A stretch of 64,000 nucleotides of DNA from Magnetospirillum sulfuroxidans (GCF_018224925.1 NZ_JAGTUF010000003.1:186001-250000); one strand, 5' to 3'; shown: positions 43,801-51,631, counted from the stretch's first letter. A program made the numbers and translations. Notes: a model not told the origin generated them from the letters alone.

Positions 43801-46124
43801 ACACCGCCGTCGGTCAGGCGGTGGATAATGGCGACGGGACCTATAGCTGGACCTTCAGCATCGCTGAAGTGAAGGCCATGGGGCTGATGAGCGGCGGCAT
43901 CTTGTACTTCAAGACCGAGCATAACGCCTCGGGCAGCTGGACCATGAACGTTCAGGCCACCACCCAGGATATGGACAGCGCCAGCGATGGCACCCCGGTC
44001 GCCGGCGCGGTGGTGACCAGCAATATCTTGCCGTTCACCGTCACCCAGACCGGTGTCGCCGATGCCCCCACCTTGTCGGTGGCGGCCACCGCCTCGGCCA
44101 CCGAAGAGACGGTGCAATTGCTCGATATCAGCGCCGCCCTGGCCGACGCCGATTCGGAAACCCTGGCCCTGACCATCAGCGGGGCGCCGGAAGGCACGGT
44201 GTTCTATTATCAGGAAGGCGGCAATTGGATCGCCGTCCACGCCGACAGCAACGGCGTGTGGACCATCAATGGCGGCACCGCCGATGCCCTGTCCGGCATT
44301 CGCATGCTGACGCCGACCAACTATAACGGCTCGTTTACCCTGACGGTTCAGGCCATGGCCTCGGAAGACGGCACCACCGCGCTGGATTCCCTGGCTCAGG
44401 CCGGTACGCCGCAGACCATCGCCGTGACTGTGGCGGCCGTCAACGATGCGCCGACCTTGGATATCACCACCGGCGCCGGCGCCGGCAGCGGTAGCCATGA
44501 CAGCCCGATCTATGTGGTGCCGGAAAATCCCGATCCGGCCATCACCAACGAGATCGTGTTGAGCGACGTCGACAGCACCATCTTTACCAAGATGACCATG
44601 GCCATCGGTGGCGCCGGCATGGCCGGCAGCGACAGCCTGTCGTTGACCGGGCTTGATGTCAGCCTGGGCGCTGACGGCAAGCTGTACACCAGCATCGATG
44701 GCGCCACGGTGGCCATTTCCTACGATCCAGCCACCCATACCCTGACCTTTGAAGGCAATGCCAGCGCCGCCCAGTACCAGGATCTGGCCAAGCATGTGGC
44801 GTTGACCAATAGCACGGGGTCGTTGGCCGGCGGTATTCGGGTGGTCACCGTCACCGCTTATGACGATCAGGGGGCCAGCGGTTCCGACACGGCGACGGTG
44901 ACCATCACCGACACCACCGGACCGGCGGTCTTGACCGGCAGCGCCTTGGGCGACGTTTCGTTCGCCGCCGATGGTTCGCCGGTTCTTGCTTCCAGTGTGG
45001 TCAGCGGGACCGAGGATCAGGCGATTTCCCTGACCCTGGACATGCCCGACGCGGTGGCGCCGACACAAAGCGTGCACCTGACCGGTATTCCGGCCGGGAC
45101 CGAGTTCTTGCTGGCCGATGGCGGAACCGTCATCGCCGGGGCGGATGGGGCCACCTTGCAGGGCAGCCAGTTGACCGGCCTCAGCATGCATCTGCCCGAT
45201 GATTGGAACGGCAGCGCCACCTTGGTGCTGACCGCGACGTCGGCCGGGGAAACCCTGTCGGAAACGGTGTCGGTCAATGTGGCCGCCGTCAATGACGCTC
45301 CGGTGGTGGGGGGAAGCGATCCCACCGACATTCTGGCCGGCGGCATCAATGATCCGATCCATGTGGTCAGCGGCTTCACCGTTGATGACGTGGATTCGAC
45401 TTTGAACGGTCTGACCGTGCAGATGACCGGAGCGGACATGGGCGATAGCCTGGCATTGTCCGGGTTGGATCTGACCCTTGACGGCAATGGGGGGCTTAAG
45501 GTGTTCGGCACCGATATTTCGGTGGATTACGATACCGGCACCCATACGCTGACCTTTAGCGGCGCCGGTTCAGCCAGCATCTACCAAGAGATCGCCAATT
45601 CGGTGGTGCTGTCCAACGATAGCGGTACGCTGGAAGCCGGAACCCGGCAGTTCACCATGACCATGTACGATGTCGAGGGCGCGTCCGACAGCCTGACCAC
45701 CGACGCCAATCTTGGCGCTCAGGTCACCTTGGCCGACGACGCCCTGGGCGATGTCCGCTGGGGCGCCGACGGCACCAGTCTGGGCGATGACATCAAGGTC
45801 ATCCATACCGGGGCCGGTGACACCAGCATCAATGGGCAATTGGCCAATTATCTCAATGGCGGCGCCGGTTACGACAGCGTCACCTTGGAATTGGCCGATG
45901 GCAGCAATGGGTGGGTGTTCGATGTCGATGACGGCGATCCGACCAAGATCACCGCCACTTCGGCCACCGACGATAACTTTGTCGTTCATATCGATTCGAA
46001 TGTCGCCGCCTCGGTCGACGCCAATACCGGTGATCTGGTGTTCAACGGCGACGCCAGCGGTTCGATCAGCTTTGACGACAATACCTCGGTCCATTTCGCC
46101 CATATCGAGCGTTTGGTCGGGTAG
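34872..46124 (+). CDS. Giant repetitive type I secreted protein (adhesin/biofilm type)
   Basis: About 3750 residues, the probable cargo of the secretion genes just upstream. No signal peptide. The N-terminal 190 residues are acidic, Pro/Glu-rich and disordered. Then come roughly 20-24 tandem beta-sandwich repeats of about 130-160 residues, each with an ED start, a (D)TDGSE turn, a SGVP/GLP turn, a DFxLTV strand and a closing VxAVADxP linker. At about 37.24 and 39.41 kb are paired inserts SRIWIDADSDGVQDAGE and SRIWIDDGDGIQESGE, which look like calcium-binding DxDxDG loops. A GTDP repeat linker interrupts at 42.3 kb. The last two repeats are of another type. The C-terminus has only one RTX-like GGAGYD. 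I see no cysteine. ATG 34872 has GGAGA 5 bases upstream. Confidence 0.92.
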   Translation: MAEDNVNQPENEAPSNEGAEISTLDALHLDGKGTDRLDDAEEQEMPEGGAGEKEDVKGFANVQSANRETFEKMQAGAPAERGAAPVGDQVIADVYTPSEPDNTVVAQFENPFPQFPQESIAETEQRDTSASREAPRPVDGQEAPRPTANGPGEDDGEDAAPVTTFADQPLPEDAPLPVPPAVTPELDPNPPVAQAPVLTVTAASGTEDVPTKLNITASTADTDGGSESLSSISISGIPDYFVIVDSHGNPIGTLSGGTWTLSNPTQAQLDDIYLKNLDDDDDGDFSGHLDLTVTATSSDTGTTATSSQALAVDIVAVADAPGLSVEDSAGMENSWIDLSINVVDKDVGVDNSETQTIYVSGLPDGATLRYTDGDGTVHNVGANVVSGDAHLPDGTYYQIPAEFQGSVEVLPPTNDSHDFNLTVYAKSVEDSNGDTAFSGPQTIQVDVGVVDPLLSGSGSGDEDGWADLTMSARVDAADGTETITVYIEDMPDGAILRDSSGTVLTTTSYTDANGVTHTGYDVTAYRQADGSVTGLQVGWDTSKPATTHLDDNINFNLRAVVRDGNSDNDSGEYRDTGTSVGSRAPDVSDTVIAVEVVVKAVADEPPLTASAIGVEDKWFSLNIDTALVDTDGSETLSITVTGDPNDFTLRNGATGDTYTATDNGNGTVTYSLTPDDLTNLQIKGARDSDSDFNLTIKSTATESATGGELTTASATATQIITVKVLSDADIPVIEVVQDPQQVNEDQFIGLRDLIAGTSAVQGWLGEFGGADGGAQSPDVSETLSFVLTAKDESRIWIDADSDGVQDAGEVQVLHPGDSVTLTAAQVFGNQVKVGGASDWASTNANDLVQFDIKTVATEANDATDDGLESQLAAGQTRSGVAESVPQTLSLYIEPVFDSSSVSASNTGVEDQFVEQGQGRIALTPTVVFTDTDGSEQPDPTGTTTITTTDPEMLGGDLYVNGTLLTPSSVTYAADGVTITSKSWDVPNSNLSETSDNTWVMNNLTFQSERHVAGEASYSISVDVYDTQTAVTGTVSGTGTIDIQAIADTPSVVGADVHTTETAGAQSIALSITPTIVDGDGSETLYVYVTGLPSGVTLNHGTAVAAGTVVDGVTFTGTTYKLTQAELSGLAANVPAGYSNDFELSVYSATVESTTGQHVAAGQGTAISAVDTIKVEIGVLDPEIHVGTLSTTEDSSYSLAGISITLPAHDATDTLTVYIEDLPAGFTLHKADGTALTADASGRYTIPSTLVVNGALSGVYIKGTGNSDADATFTVRAVDRDVDVGTSTEDALGTAYQDSGEDSQSVTVTFKAVADAPTLSATAIGVEDKWINLNISAALTDTDGSENLTVVISGVPDSFTLSSPNTTVTAVTSNGTTTYTIGPAEDNAEMQSWLSDLRLTGLAENSDYGQNASDFTLTVKAIATEEASGGDQVASQTAETSATVKVVIYGDADTPLVSVVEGASEAAAVQVREDEFYNLKTALLGQSGEAGSVLGASTSLDGSETLSFRITATEPSRIWIDDGDGIQESGEVFTLAAGQYKDVSAVQVAANKVWVGGVENWGDDTVRFQITPKATEKDGDTGGERTAANSALTDSNNFDSNTANDLTRLHEKWGEAKDFYLRINPVVDETYISSSISGDEDQVGGIAFNPVIQLTDTDGSEKLVGDVDILVKQGTMHGDLIHDGSALTVVGTYTDPDTGTVYDVYRVSVDDLSYNGTAKSYQVNGVTYVPDEHSDLDFTYRVRTTTQDGEGAGADTYSTITSEATVVVNAVADAPVLTIGGGVADAGGVITVTGDENDGKPSYHGITLDLSAQLPDNDGSESLANAELRNVPDGWTVSYYDANGTYLGDAVKGAADAEGDFTWTLNTSYVKDGSGVSVVLVPPVHADADAANVVFWAKTIEDTLNDGDTDDQVKAGAGSAESSVSFNVLVNAVADQPNLQVTNVRVNEDESVKLDIRGSLVDTDGSEVLTYQITGAPADASFVDANGQPVGSYSGGVWTFSASQVGNLYFKPGADSNADSTLTVTAVATESNDNGSAADNVATRSATIQVIVTGKSDGALDQNGNAITATSGNLTATGTEDQLIDPQLGQYRVADQDVALGRAQSETMSMVLWGIPAGIALVLVDSTGAVVETTDYLKYIGTAADGTAQWSVAPEYLSMVRFQAPGNYAGTFDVKLRVITTENDGDSLALNKTLTVTVNPVVDNPNGSVVGSTTEDAWLAGGVDQGIDFGFTVDVGDKGGGNATIGSGVSEQVTDVDVTVDVSELVAKTGSVAGISVTYGGQTYTPTLVGGKWVIVINDVPVTPGADVDVSGFKLFGVPENWSDDVPVTLSVTATDTLGATTSSVTKDISGSIRIAADADAPSFNINLGASDLDASDGTATLSGNIAVTDTDGSESMYLVVSGVPNGVTIPGGINSGGGVWIVPSTDGSIENLTFNSSQKTGSHTLTIKALVTDTDPDTGAKDYAESSTTVTIDFGTPEGGGGTDPGTDPGTDPGTDPGTDPGGSTIIPVAVAVGSLQGIEDGSLNLSNLSFTITDNDAGTSHTYTHTGATVSNELGETVGTLSVSIKLPAGWSISGNAYYDVDSGSYTIPYGSLASVSVTPPKDYAGTAYDLEVRGIVTTTNGLYDTSSGNSYVDIPVTVIAETDGATISASAGAGTEDSAVAISLSLSATDIDFSEVLTTGAITITIDTVKGADGLYHAPGTLTGAGVVDNGDGTYTVQLSPAQIAEFSTAGHGVVTVSGLSFVPDANFSGQVKIHFSTDVAEDDPATTGVVENFDSETSSTTLTITVGAVIDDTTITAGIVSGNEDSAISLDVSIAHQDIAGTDTWGSETVSIVIGGVPAGAVIQGALNNGDGTWTVKGANLVMTDSGITLSGVKYLPGQDDSSDHQLSITTYIFEKGNSTPQVTTGDFWVRVNAVTDGATVNPSDVTTTEDAVIGLNLGAQLLDVIGTSEATFITITGVPAGASFASDGGDFANTAVGQAVDNGDGTYSWTFSIAEVKAMGLMSGGILYFKTEHNASGSWTMNVQATTQDMDSASDGTPVAGAVVTSNILPFTVTQTGVADAPTLSVAATASATEETVQLLDISAALADADSETLALTISGAPEGTVFYYQEGGNWIAVHADSNGVWTINGGTADALSGIRMLTPTNYNGSFTLTVQAMASEDGTTALDSLAQAGTPQTIAVTVAAVNDAPTLDITTGAGAGSGSHDSPIYVVPENPDPAITNEIVLSDVDSTIFTKMTMAIGGAGMAGSDSLSLTGLDVSLGADGKLYTSIDGATVAISYDPATHTLTFEGNASAAQYQDLAKHVALTNSTGSLAGGIRVVTVTAYDDQGASGSDTATVTITDTTGPAVLTGSALGDVSFAADGSPVLASSVVSGTEDQAISLTLDMPDAVAPTQSVHLTGIPAGTEFLLADGGTVIAGADGATLQGSQLTGLSMHLPDDWNGSATLVLTATSAGETLSETVSVNVAAVNDAPVVGGSDPTDILAGGINDPIHVVSGFTVDDVDSTLNGLTVQMTGADMGDSLALSGLDLTLDGNGGLKVFGTDISVDYDTGTHTLTFSGAGSASIYQEIANSVVLSNDSGTLEAGTRQFTMTMYDVEGASDSLTTDANLGAQVTLADDALGDVRWGADGTSLGDDIKVIHTGAGDTSINGQLANYLNGGAGYDSVTLELADGSNGWVFDVDDGDPTKITATSATDDNFVVHIDSNVAASVDANTGDLVFNGDASGSISFDDNTSVHFAHIERLVG
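42318..42377 (+). repeat. Five 12-bp repeats coding (TDPG)n linker
   Basis: Five units of 12 bases coding Thr-Asp-Pro-Gly, with third-base variation, starting at 42318. They are flanked by Gly-rich sequence and separate two blocks of beta repeats in the giant protein, making a flexible linker. Confidence 0.9.
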
Positions 46125-46140
46125 TCGGCTTTAACCAACG

Positions 46141-46177
46141 GAGCGGCCGTCCCCTGGCGGGGCGGCCGCTCTGTTTT
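46141..46177 (+). terminator. Terminator after the giant secreted protein
   Basis: GAGCGGCCG (46141-46149) pairs with CGGCCGCTC (46163-46171) and is followed by TGTTTTT. It lies 17 bases past the stop and just before the convergent gene that ends at 46178. Confidence 0.88.
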
Positions 46178-46375
46178 TCAGTCGTAGAATCCGTCGGGGG
46201 GCCGCATCATGGTTTCGCCGCCGGAAAGCTGGCGGGCCCGTTCGGCGGCTTCCTCGCAATCGGTGATAAAGCTGCGAAGCGCCGACACGGCGCAATCGGC
46301 CGGGCTGCGGCCCAGGCGGCGGGCGATCAGGTGCAGACGTTGCTCAAGATCGCGATCAAGCTCCAGGCTTAGCAT
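46178..46375 (-). CDS. Ribbon-helix-helix (CopG/Arc-like) small protein
   Basis: 65 residues from ATG 46375, which has GGAGG 6 bases upstream; a TTG at 46390 would add five residues. The N-terminal part reads LSLELDRDLEQRLHLIARRL followed by GRSPADCAVSALRSFI, the strand-helix-helix pattern of RHH DNA-binding proteins and type II antitoxins. The tail (GGETMMRPPDGFYD) would be the toxin-binding region in an antitoxin, but no toxin gene is adjacent: prfC diverges on the other side. It may be an orphan antitoxin or a small regulator. Function not certain. Confidence 0.75.
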   Translation of the reverse strand: MLSLELDRDLEQRLHLIARRLGRSPADCAVSALRSFITDCEEAAERARQLSGGETMMRPPDGFYD

Positions 46376-46429
46376 GGTCTCCTCCGTCAATTCCCTTGAT
46401 TTATAGCGCTGTTCGGGACAAAAACCCGC

Positions 46430-48016
46430 ATGACTTCACTTGCTCAAGAAACCGCGCTGCGGCGCACCTTCGCCATCATCTCTCACCCTGACGCCGGTAA
46501 GACGACGTTGACGGAAAAGCTGCTGATGTTCGGCGGCGCCATTCAGATGGCCGGCGCCGTGCGCGCCCGTGGCGAGCAGCGGCGGACCCGTTCGGATTGG
46601 ATGGCCATCGAAAAGGAGCGCGGCATCTCGGTGTCGGCCTCGGTGATGAGCTTCGAGCATGAGGGCTTGTCCTATAATCTGCTTGATACGCCGGGCCACG
46701 AAGACTTTTCCGAGGATACCTATCGCACCCTGACCGCCGTCGATTCGGCGGTGATGGTGCTGGATGCGGCCAAGGGCATCGAAACCCAGACCTTGAAGCT
46801 GTTCGAGGTCTGTCGCATGCGCGATATGCCCATCGTCACCTTCATCAACAAGGTGGATCGCGAAGGGCGCGAGCCCATCGACCTGTTGGACGAAGTGGAA
46901 AAGACCCTGGCGCTGGACGTGGTGCCGGTCACCTGGCCGATCGGCATGGGCCGCGACCTCAAGGGGGTCTACGATCTGGTCAACGACCGCGTCATCATGT
47001 TCGATCCCGGTCGTGGCGATCATATCGCCGAAATGGCGGTGGACGCCCCCTTGGACAGCCCGGCCTTGGACGAGGCGGTGGGCAAGGCCGCCGCCGACCG
47101 CTTGCGCGACGAAGTGGAACTGGTCCGTGGCGGCTATCCCGAATTCGATCTGGAAAGCTTCCGTGCCGGCCATATGACCCCGGTGTTCTTCGGCTCGGCC
47201 TTGAAGACCTTTGGCGTCGCCGAGTTGCTGCGCGGCATCGGCCGGCTGGCGCCGCCGCCGCAGGCGCGCAAGACCGATGTGCGGGTGGTTGAGCCGGAAG
47301 AAGAAAAGGTCGCCGGCTTCGTCTTCAAGATCCAAGCCAACATGGACCCCAATCACCGCGACCGTATCGCCTTCTTCCGCATCTGTTCGGGCCGTTTCCG
47401 CCGCGGCATGAAGATCAAGCACGTGCGCTCGGGCAAGGTGATGGCGTTGGTCAACCCGGTGTTCTTCCTGGCGCAAAGCCGCGAATTGGCGGAAGAAGCC
47501 TATCCCGGCGATATCATGGGCATTCCCAATCACGGCCAGTTGCGTATCGGCGACACCTTGTCGGAATCGGAAGACATGAATTTCCTGGGCATTCCCACCT
47601 TTGCCCCGGAAGTGCTGCGCCGTGTCCGCCTGGACGATCCGATGAAGGCCAAGCAATTGCGCAAGGCCTTGGACGATCTGGCCGAAGAAGGTGTTTCCCA
47701 GGTGTTCAAGCCGGTGGACGGGGGATCTTGGATCGTCGGCGTCGTCGGCTTGTTGCAGTTCGACGTCCTCACCACCCGCATCGAATCGGAATACGGCATC
47801 AAGGCCGGTTTCGAGGATGGCGGCTTCGTCACCGCCCGCTGGGTGACGGCGGAAGACGCCAAGGAAATGGATCGTTTCGCCCTGGCCAATAAATCCAACA
47901 TGGCCGAGGACCGCGAAGGCGCCGCCGTCTATCTGGCGCGCAATACCTGGCAATTGGGGCGAGCCCAGCAGGATTTCCCGGCCATTCGCTTCACCGCGAC
48001 ACGGGAACAGCACTAA
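46430..48016 (+). CDS. prfC: Peptide chain release factor 3
   Basis: Translational GTPase that recycles RF1/RF2 from the ribosome after termination. 528 residues. G1 is AIISHPDAGKTTLTEK, the RF3-type DAGKTT; switch I region SDWMAIEKERGISVSASV; G3 DTPGHEDFSEDTYR; G4 INKVDREGR. The order of domains after the G domain (domain II from about 310, LNH-type domain III) fits RF3 rather than EF-G, and GGAIQMAGAVRARG is characteristic of RF3. It stands alone with its own terminator. Not essential in E. coli; widespread but not universal in alphaproteobacteria. Confidence 0.97.
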   Translation: MTSLAQETALRRTFAIISHPDAGKTTLTEKLLMFGGAIQMAGAVRARGEQRRTRSDWMAIEKERGISVSASVMSFEHEGLSYNLLDTPGHEDFSEDTYRTLTAVDSAVMVLDAAKGIETQTLKLFEVCRMRDMPIVTFINKVDREGREPIDLLDEVEKTLALDVVPVTWPIGMGRDLKGVYDLVNDRVIMFDPGRGDHIAEMAVDAPLDSPALDEAVGKAAADRLRDEVELVRGGYPEFDLESFRAGHMTPVFFGSALKTFGVAELLRGIGRLAPPPQARKTDVRVVEPEEEKVAGFVFKIQANMDPNHRDRIAFFRICSGRFRRGMKIKHVRSGKVMALVNPVFFLAQSRELAEEAYPGDIMGIPNHGQLRIGDTLSESEDMNFLGIPTFAPEVLRRVRLDDPMKAKQLRKALDDLAEEGVSQVFKPVDGGSWIVGVVGLLQFDVLTTRIESEYGIKAGFEDGGFVTARWVTAEDAKEMDRFALANKSNMAEDREGAAVYLARNTWQLGRAQQDFPAIRFTATREQH

Positions 48017-48020
48017 AAGA

Positions 48021-48050
48021 AAGGGCCGGTCTCCCCCGAGACCGGCCCTT
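48021..48050. terminator. Bidirectional terminator of prfC and the cytochrome gene
   Basis: A 13-bp perfect stem AAGGGCCGGTCTC / GAGACCGGCCCTT with a CCCC loop, 4 bases past the prfC stop and 22 bases from the opposing stop at 48072. A/T-rich flanks on both sides suit two-way use. Confidence 0.9.
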
Positions 48051-48071
48051 CTTCCTGATATCGTCAGATGA

Positions 48072-48446
48072 TCAGTTGTTCTTGGCGCCCTGCTTGATCC
48101 ACTTGCGGATCAGGTCGCGGTCGCACGATGACAGCTTTTTCTTGCCATGGGGCATTTGCAGCGACTTGTCGGCCTTGCCGTCGATCAGCACCATCAGGTT
48201 GCTGGTGACCGGGTCGCCGGCGACGATCATCGGACCGTGCTTGGTGCCCTTCATCAGGCCTTCATAGGAGGTCATGTCCAGACCGCTCTTTTCCAGGCCA
48301 TCGCCTCCGGGCTGATGGCAGACGGCGCAGCGGATCTGCAAGATCGGCTGAATGTCCTCGGCGAAGCTGACCGGCTCTTGCTTGGCGAAGGCCGGAGTGG
48401 CGAGGCACACCGCCAGGGCGGCGGCGGCAATCGTGGTGATTTTCAT
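48072..48446 (-). CDS. Exported mono-haem c-type cytochrome-like protein
   Basis: 124 residues with a signal peptide (MKITTIAAAALAVCLATPAF, cleaved after AKQ or AFA). One haem-binding CxxCH is at RCAVCHQPGG, and the region SFAEDIQPILQIRCAVCH with LMKGTKHGPMIVAGDPVTSN matches the c-type domain found in planctomycete-type and surface-cytochrome proteins. A Met that could be the sixth haem ligand is in KSLQMPHGKKKLS. It would act as a periplasmic electron carrier. No partner oxidase or dehydrogenase is next to it. GGGGAG precedes the ATG. Confidence 0.9.
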   Translation of the reverse strand: MKITTIAAAALAVCLATPAFAKQEPVSFAEDIQPILQIRCAVCHQPGGDGLEKSGLDMTSYEGLMKGTKHGPMIVAGDPVTSNLMVLIDGKADKSLQMPHGKKKLSSCDRDLIRKWIKQGAKNN

Positions 48447-48661
48447 AACCGGAAACTCCCCTGTCCTAAATTCACTAAAGAATGATCCCTAGAGCAATCC
48501 TAACGTAATTTGGCCCCATCGTCGCGGGGCAATACGGGGAAGCCGTGGGGCCGGACTGCGATTTCAACGGGGGCAAACCCGTCGATTGAACAAGAAAAAG
48601 CCTCCCCCCCGACGGCGCTTCATGCTTTATTAGCGCCCTTGCTCCGGTTGGATGGATTGGG

Positions 48662-49882
48662 ATGACCAGCTTGAACACCTACCGCGCCGGCCCTGACGAG
48701 CGCGGCCATTTTGGTATTTTCGGTGGCCGCTTCGTGGCCGAAACCCTGATGCCGCTGATTTTGTCGGTCGAACAGGCCTATCAACAGGCCAAGGACGACC
48801 CCGCCTTTCAGGCGGAATTGCGCACGTGGCTAAAGCAATATGTCGGCCGCCCCAATCCGCTGTATTTCGCCGCGCGGCTGACCGAAGCCTTTGGCGGCGC
48901 CAAGATTTATCTGAAGCGCGAAGACCTGAACCACACCGGCGCCCATAAGATCAACAATTGCATGGGCCAGATCCTGCTGGCCAGCCGCATGGGCAAAAAG
49001 CGCATCATCGCCGAAACCGGCGCCGGTCAGCATGGCGTCGCCACCGCGACGGTGTGCGCGCTGCTGGGGTTGGAATGCGTCATCTATATGGGCGCCACCG
49101 ACATCGAGCGGCAGGCCCCCAACGTCTATCGCATGAAGCTGCTGGGGGCCGAAGTGCGCCCGGTCACCTCGGGCGCGGCGACCTTGAAGGACGCCATGAA
49201 CGACGCCTTGCGCGACTGGGTCACCAACGTCGACGACACCTATTATCTGATCGGCACGGTGGCCGGCCCGCATCCGTTCCCGGCCATGGTCCGCGATTTC
49301 CAATGCGTGATCGGCGAGGAAGTGCGGGCCCAGATGCTGGAAGCCGAAGGTCGGTTGCCCGATTCGCTGGTCGCCTGCATTGGCGGCGGCTCGAATGCCA
49401 TGGGTCTGTTCCACCCGTTCTTGGACGATTCCTCGGTCCGCATCATTGGCGTCGAGGCTGGCGGTCACGGCCTGGACAAGCTGCATGCGGCGTCGTTGAC
49501 CGGTGGCCGTCCTGGTGTTCTGCACGGCAATCGCACCTATCTGCTGCAAGATGGCGACGGCCAGATTCAAGAGGCTCATTCCATTTCCGCCGGCCTGGAT
49601 TATCCCGGCATCGGCCCCGAACATTCGTGGCTGCATGACATCGGCCGGGTTGAATATGTCTGGGTCAAGGATGACGAGGCCTTGGCCGCGTTCCAGCAAT
49701 GCACCCGGTTGGAAGGCATTATCCCGGCGCTGGAATCCAGCCATGCCTTGGCCCATGCCGCCAAGATCGCCGGCGGCTTGCCCAAGGACCACCTGATGGT
49801 CCTTAACATGTCCGGTCGTGGCGACAAGGACGTCAACACCGTCGCCCGCGCCTTGGGTGATGATTTCGGGGGATCCTTGTAA
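48662..49882 (+). CDS. trpB: Tryptophan synthase beta subunit
   Basis: Condenses indole and serine to tryptophan with pyridoxal phosphate. 406 residues. The PLP lysine is Lys96 in [15 protein letters not shown]; the phosphate-binding loop is [12 protein letters not shown]; the family also has [15 protein letters not shown]. It is followed by trpA with a TAATG overlap (trpB stop and trpA start share a base), so the two subunits are translationally coupled. trpF, usually just upstream in related genomes, is absent: the 215 bases before it hold no gene that I can support. Confidence 0.98.
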   Translation: MTSLNTYRAGPDERGHFGIFGGRFVAETLMPLILSVEQAYQQAKDDPAFQAELRTWLKQYVGRPNPLYFAARLTEAFGGAKIYLKREDLNHTGAHKINNCMGQILLASRMGKKRIIAETGAGQHGVATATVCALLGLECVIYMGATDIERQAPNVYRMKLLGAEVRPVTSGAATLKDAMNDALRDWVTNVDDTYYLIGTVAGPHPFPAMVRDFQCVIGEEVRAQMLEAEGRLPDSLVACIGGGSNAMGLFHPFLDDSSVRIIGVEAGGHGLDKLHAASLTGGRPGVLHGNRTYLLQDGDGQIQEAHSISAGLDYPGIGPEHSWLHDIGRVEYVWVKDDEALAAFQQCTRLEGIIPALESSHALAHAAKIAGGLPKDHLMVLNMSGRGDKDVNTVARALGDDFGGSL

Positions 49883-50694
49883 TGAGCCGGCTGGCTGCGC
49901 GCTTCGCCAAACTGGCCGCCGAGAACCGGGCGGCCCTGGTGACCTATTCCATGGCCTTCGATCCCGACCGGGCGGCGAGCCAGGAATTGCTGAACGGATT
50001 GCCGGCGGCGGGGGCCGACATCATCGAATTCGGCATGCCGTTCACCGACCCCATGGCCGATGGTCCGGCGATTCAATATGCCGCGCAGCGATCGCTGGCG
50101 GCGGGCGGCACCCTGAAAGGCGTGCTGGAAATGATTGCCGCCTTCCGCCAGGGCGACAGCGAAACGCCGATCATCCTGATGGGCTATTACAACCCCATTT
50201 ATTCCTGTGGGGTGGAAAAGTTTTGCGCTGATGCCGCCACGGCCGGCGTCGATGGCCTGATCCTGGTCGATCTGCCGCCGGAAGAAGCCGGCGAATTGTT
50301 GCCCTCTTGCCGGGCCAACGACATCGACTTCATCTTCCTGACCACGCCGACCAGCGATGACGCGCGTTTGCCGGTTATCGTCAGCAATGCGTCGGGCTTC
50401 GTTTATTACGTCTCCATCGCCGGCATCACCGGCACCGCCTCGGCTTCGGCTTCGGCCATCGGCGACGCGGTGACCCGGATCAAGCGTCATACGACATTGT
50501 CGGTTTGCGTCGGTTTCGGTATCAAGACGCCGGAACAGGCGGCTGAGGTGGCGCGGCTGGCCGATGGCGCCGTGGTCGGTTCGGCCATCGTCGCCGCCGC
50601 CGCCGAAGCCAAGGAACGGGGTGAGAATCCGGCCCAGGCCGCCTTGGCCCTGGTCCGCGAACTCGCTGCCGGCGTGCGCGGCGCGCGTGGTTAA
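49882..50694 (+). CDS. trpA: Tryptophan synthase alpha subunit
   Basis: Cleaves indole-3-glycerol phosphate to indole, which tunnels to TrpB. 270 residues, TIM-barrel. The catalytic pair Glu49 and Asp60 lies in [16 protein letters not shown]; the phosphate-binding loop is around [14 protein letters not shown] and [15 protein letters not shown] 49882 overlaps the trpB stop. accD follows 15 bases later, so carboxylase and tryptophan genes share a transcript, as is common in alphaproteobacteria. Confidence 0.98.
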   Translation: MSRLAARFAKLAAENRAALVTYSMAFDPDRAASQELLNGLPAAGADIIEFGMPFTDPMADGPAIQYAAQRSLAAGGTLKGVLEMIAAFRQGDSETPIILMGYYNPIYSCGVEKFCADAATAGVDGLILVDLPPEEAGELLPSCRANDIDFIFLTTPTSDDARLPVIVSNASGFVYYVSIAGITGTASASASAIGDAVTRIKRHTTLSVCVGFGIKTPEQAAEVARLADGAVVGSAIVAAAAEAKERGENPAQAALALVRELAAGVRGARG

Positions 50695-50709
50695 CAAAAA
50701 GGATTTCCC

Positions 50710-51630
50710 ATGAACTGGTTGACCAATTACGTCCGTCCCAAGCTTCAGGCCCTGGTGCGGCCCAAGGAAGTGCCGGATAACCTGTGGCACAAATGCCCCA
50801 GTTGCGGTCACATGATCTTTCATCGCGATCTGGAAAAGACGCTGAACGTCTGCCAGCATTGCGGCCATCACATGCGGTTGGCGGTGAAGAAGCGCTTGGA
50901 AATGCTGTTCGACGACGGCAAGTACACCCGCATCGAATTGCCCAAGGTTGCCGATGATCCGCTGAAGTTCAAGGATCAGAAGCGCTATACCGACCGCCTG
51001 AAGGATACGCGGGCCAAGACCGGCGAACACGACGCCATCGTCGTCGCCCATGGCCGTTGCGCCGGCCAGAACGTGGTCATCGCCGCCTTCAATTTTGATT
51101 TCCAAGGCGGCTCCATGGGCGTCGCCGTCGGCGAGGGCATTGTCGCGGCCGCCGAACTGGCCGTGCTGCAAGACGCGCCCCTGATCGTCATTCCGGCTTC
51201 GGGCGGCGCCCGCATGCAGGAAGGCATCTTGTCCTTGATGCAGATGGCCCGAACCACCGTGGCGGTGGACAAGGTCAAGGAAAAGCGCCTGCCCTATATC
51301 GTGCTGTTGACCGACCCGACCACCGGCGGCGTCTCGGCCAGCTTCGCCATGCTGGGCGATATCGCCATTTCCGAGCCCGGCGCGGTGATCGGCTTTGCCG
51401 GCGCCCGCGTGATCGAAAGCACCATCCGCGAAAAGCTGCCCGAAGGTTTCCAGAAGGCGGAATACCTGCTGGAGAAGGGCATGATCGACATGGTCGTCGC
51501 CCGCAAGGATCTGCGCGATACCATCGGCCGCATCATTTCCATGCTGCGGAATCGCGGTTCGGCCGGCGATCTGGTGATGTTGCCGGTCGATACGCCCGAT
51601 TTCGACCCGGAAACCGCTGCGCGGCTGTGA
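50710..51630 (+). CDS. accD: Acetyl-CoA carboxylase carboxyltransferase beta subunit
   Basis: With AccA it transfers CO2 from carboxybiotin to acetyl-CoA in the first step of fatty-acid synthesis. 306 residues. The N-terminal zinc ribbon has Cys29, Cys32, Cys48 and Cys51 (KCPSCGHMIF and VCQHCGHHM). The crotonase-like core shows GGSMGVAVGEG and SGGARMQEGILSLMQM, the acyl-CoA oxyanion region. Placed between trpA and folC; AAAAAGGA precedes the ATG. Confidence 0.98.
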   Translation: MNWLTNYVRPKLQALVRPKEVPDNLWHKCPSCGHMIFHRDLEKTLNVCQHCGHHMRLAVKKRLEMLFDDGKYTRIELPKVADDPLKFKDQKRYTDRLKDTRAKTGEHDAIVVAHGRCAGQNVVIAAFNFDFQGGSMGVAVGEGIVAAAELAVLQDAPLIVIPASGGARMQEGILSLMQMARTTVAVDKVKEKRLPYIVLLTDPTTGGVSASFAMLGDIAISEPGAVIGFAGARVIESTIREKLPEGFQKAEYLLEKGMIDMVVARKDLRDTIGRIISMLRNRGSAGDLVMLPVDTPDFDPETAARL

Positions 51631-51631
51631 C

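Noticed and set aside
34872-46124. Polyketide or nonribosomal peptide megasynthase
   Set aside because: The large size invited the idea, but there are only beta-sandwich repeats and no catalytic motif or cysteine, and the upstream genes encode type I secretion.
46178-46375. Toxin-antitoxin pair
   Set aside because: Only the antitoxin-like ribbon-helix-helix gene is present; the neighbours are the giant secreted protein and prfC.
46436-48013. 525-codon minus-strand frame opposite prfC
   Set aside because: Exact mirror of a well-recognised gene; long antisense frames follow from strong GC bias at third codon positions.
48475-48678. 67-codon minus-strand frame upstream of trpB
   Set aside because: Overlaps the trpB start, has mixed codon use and no ribosome binding site.
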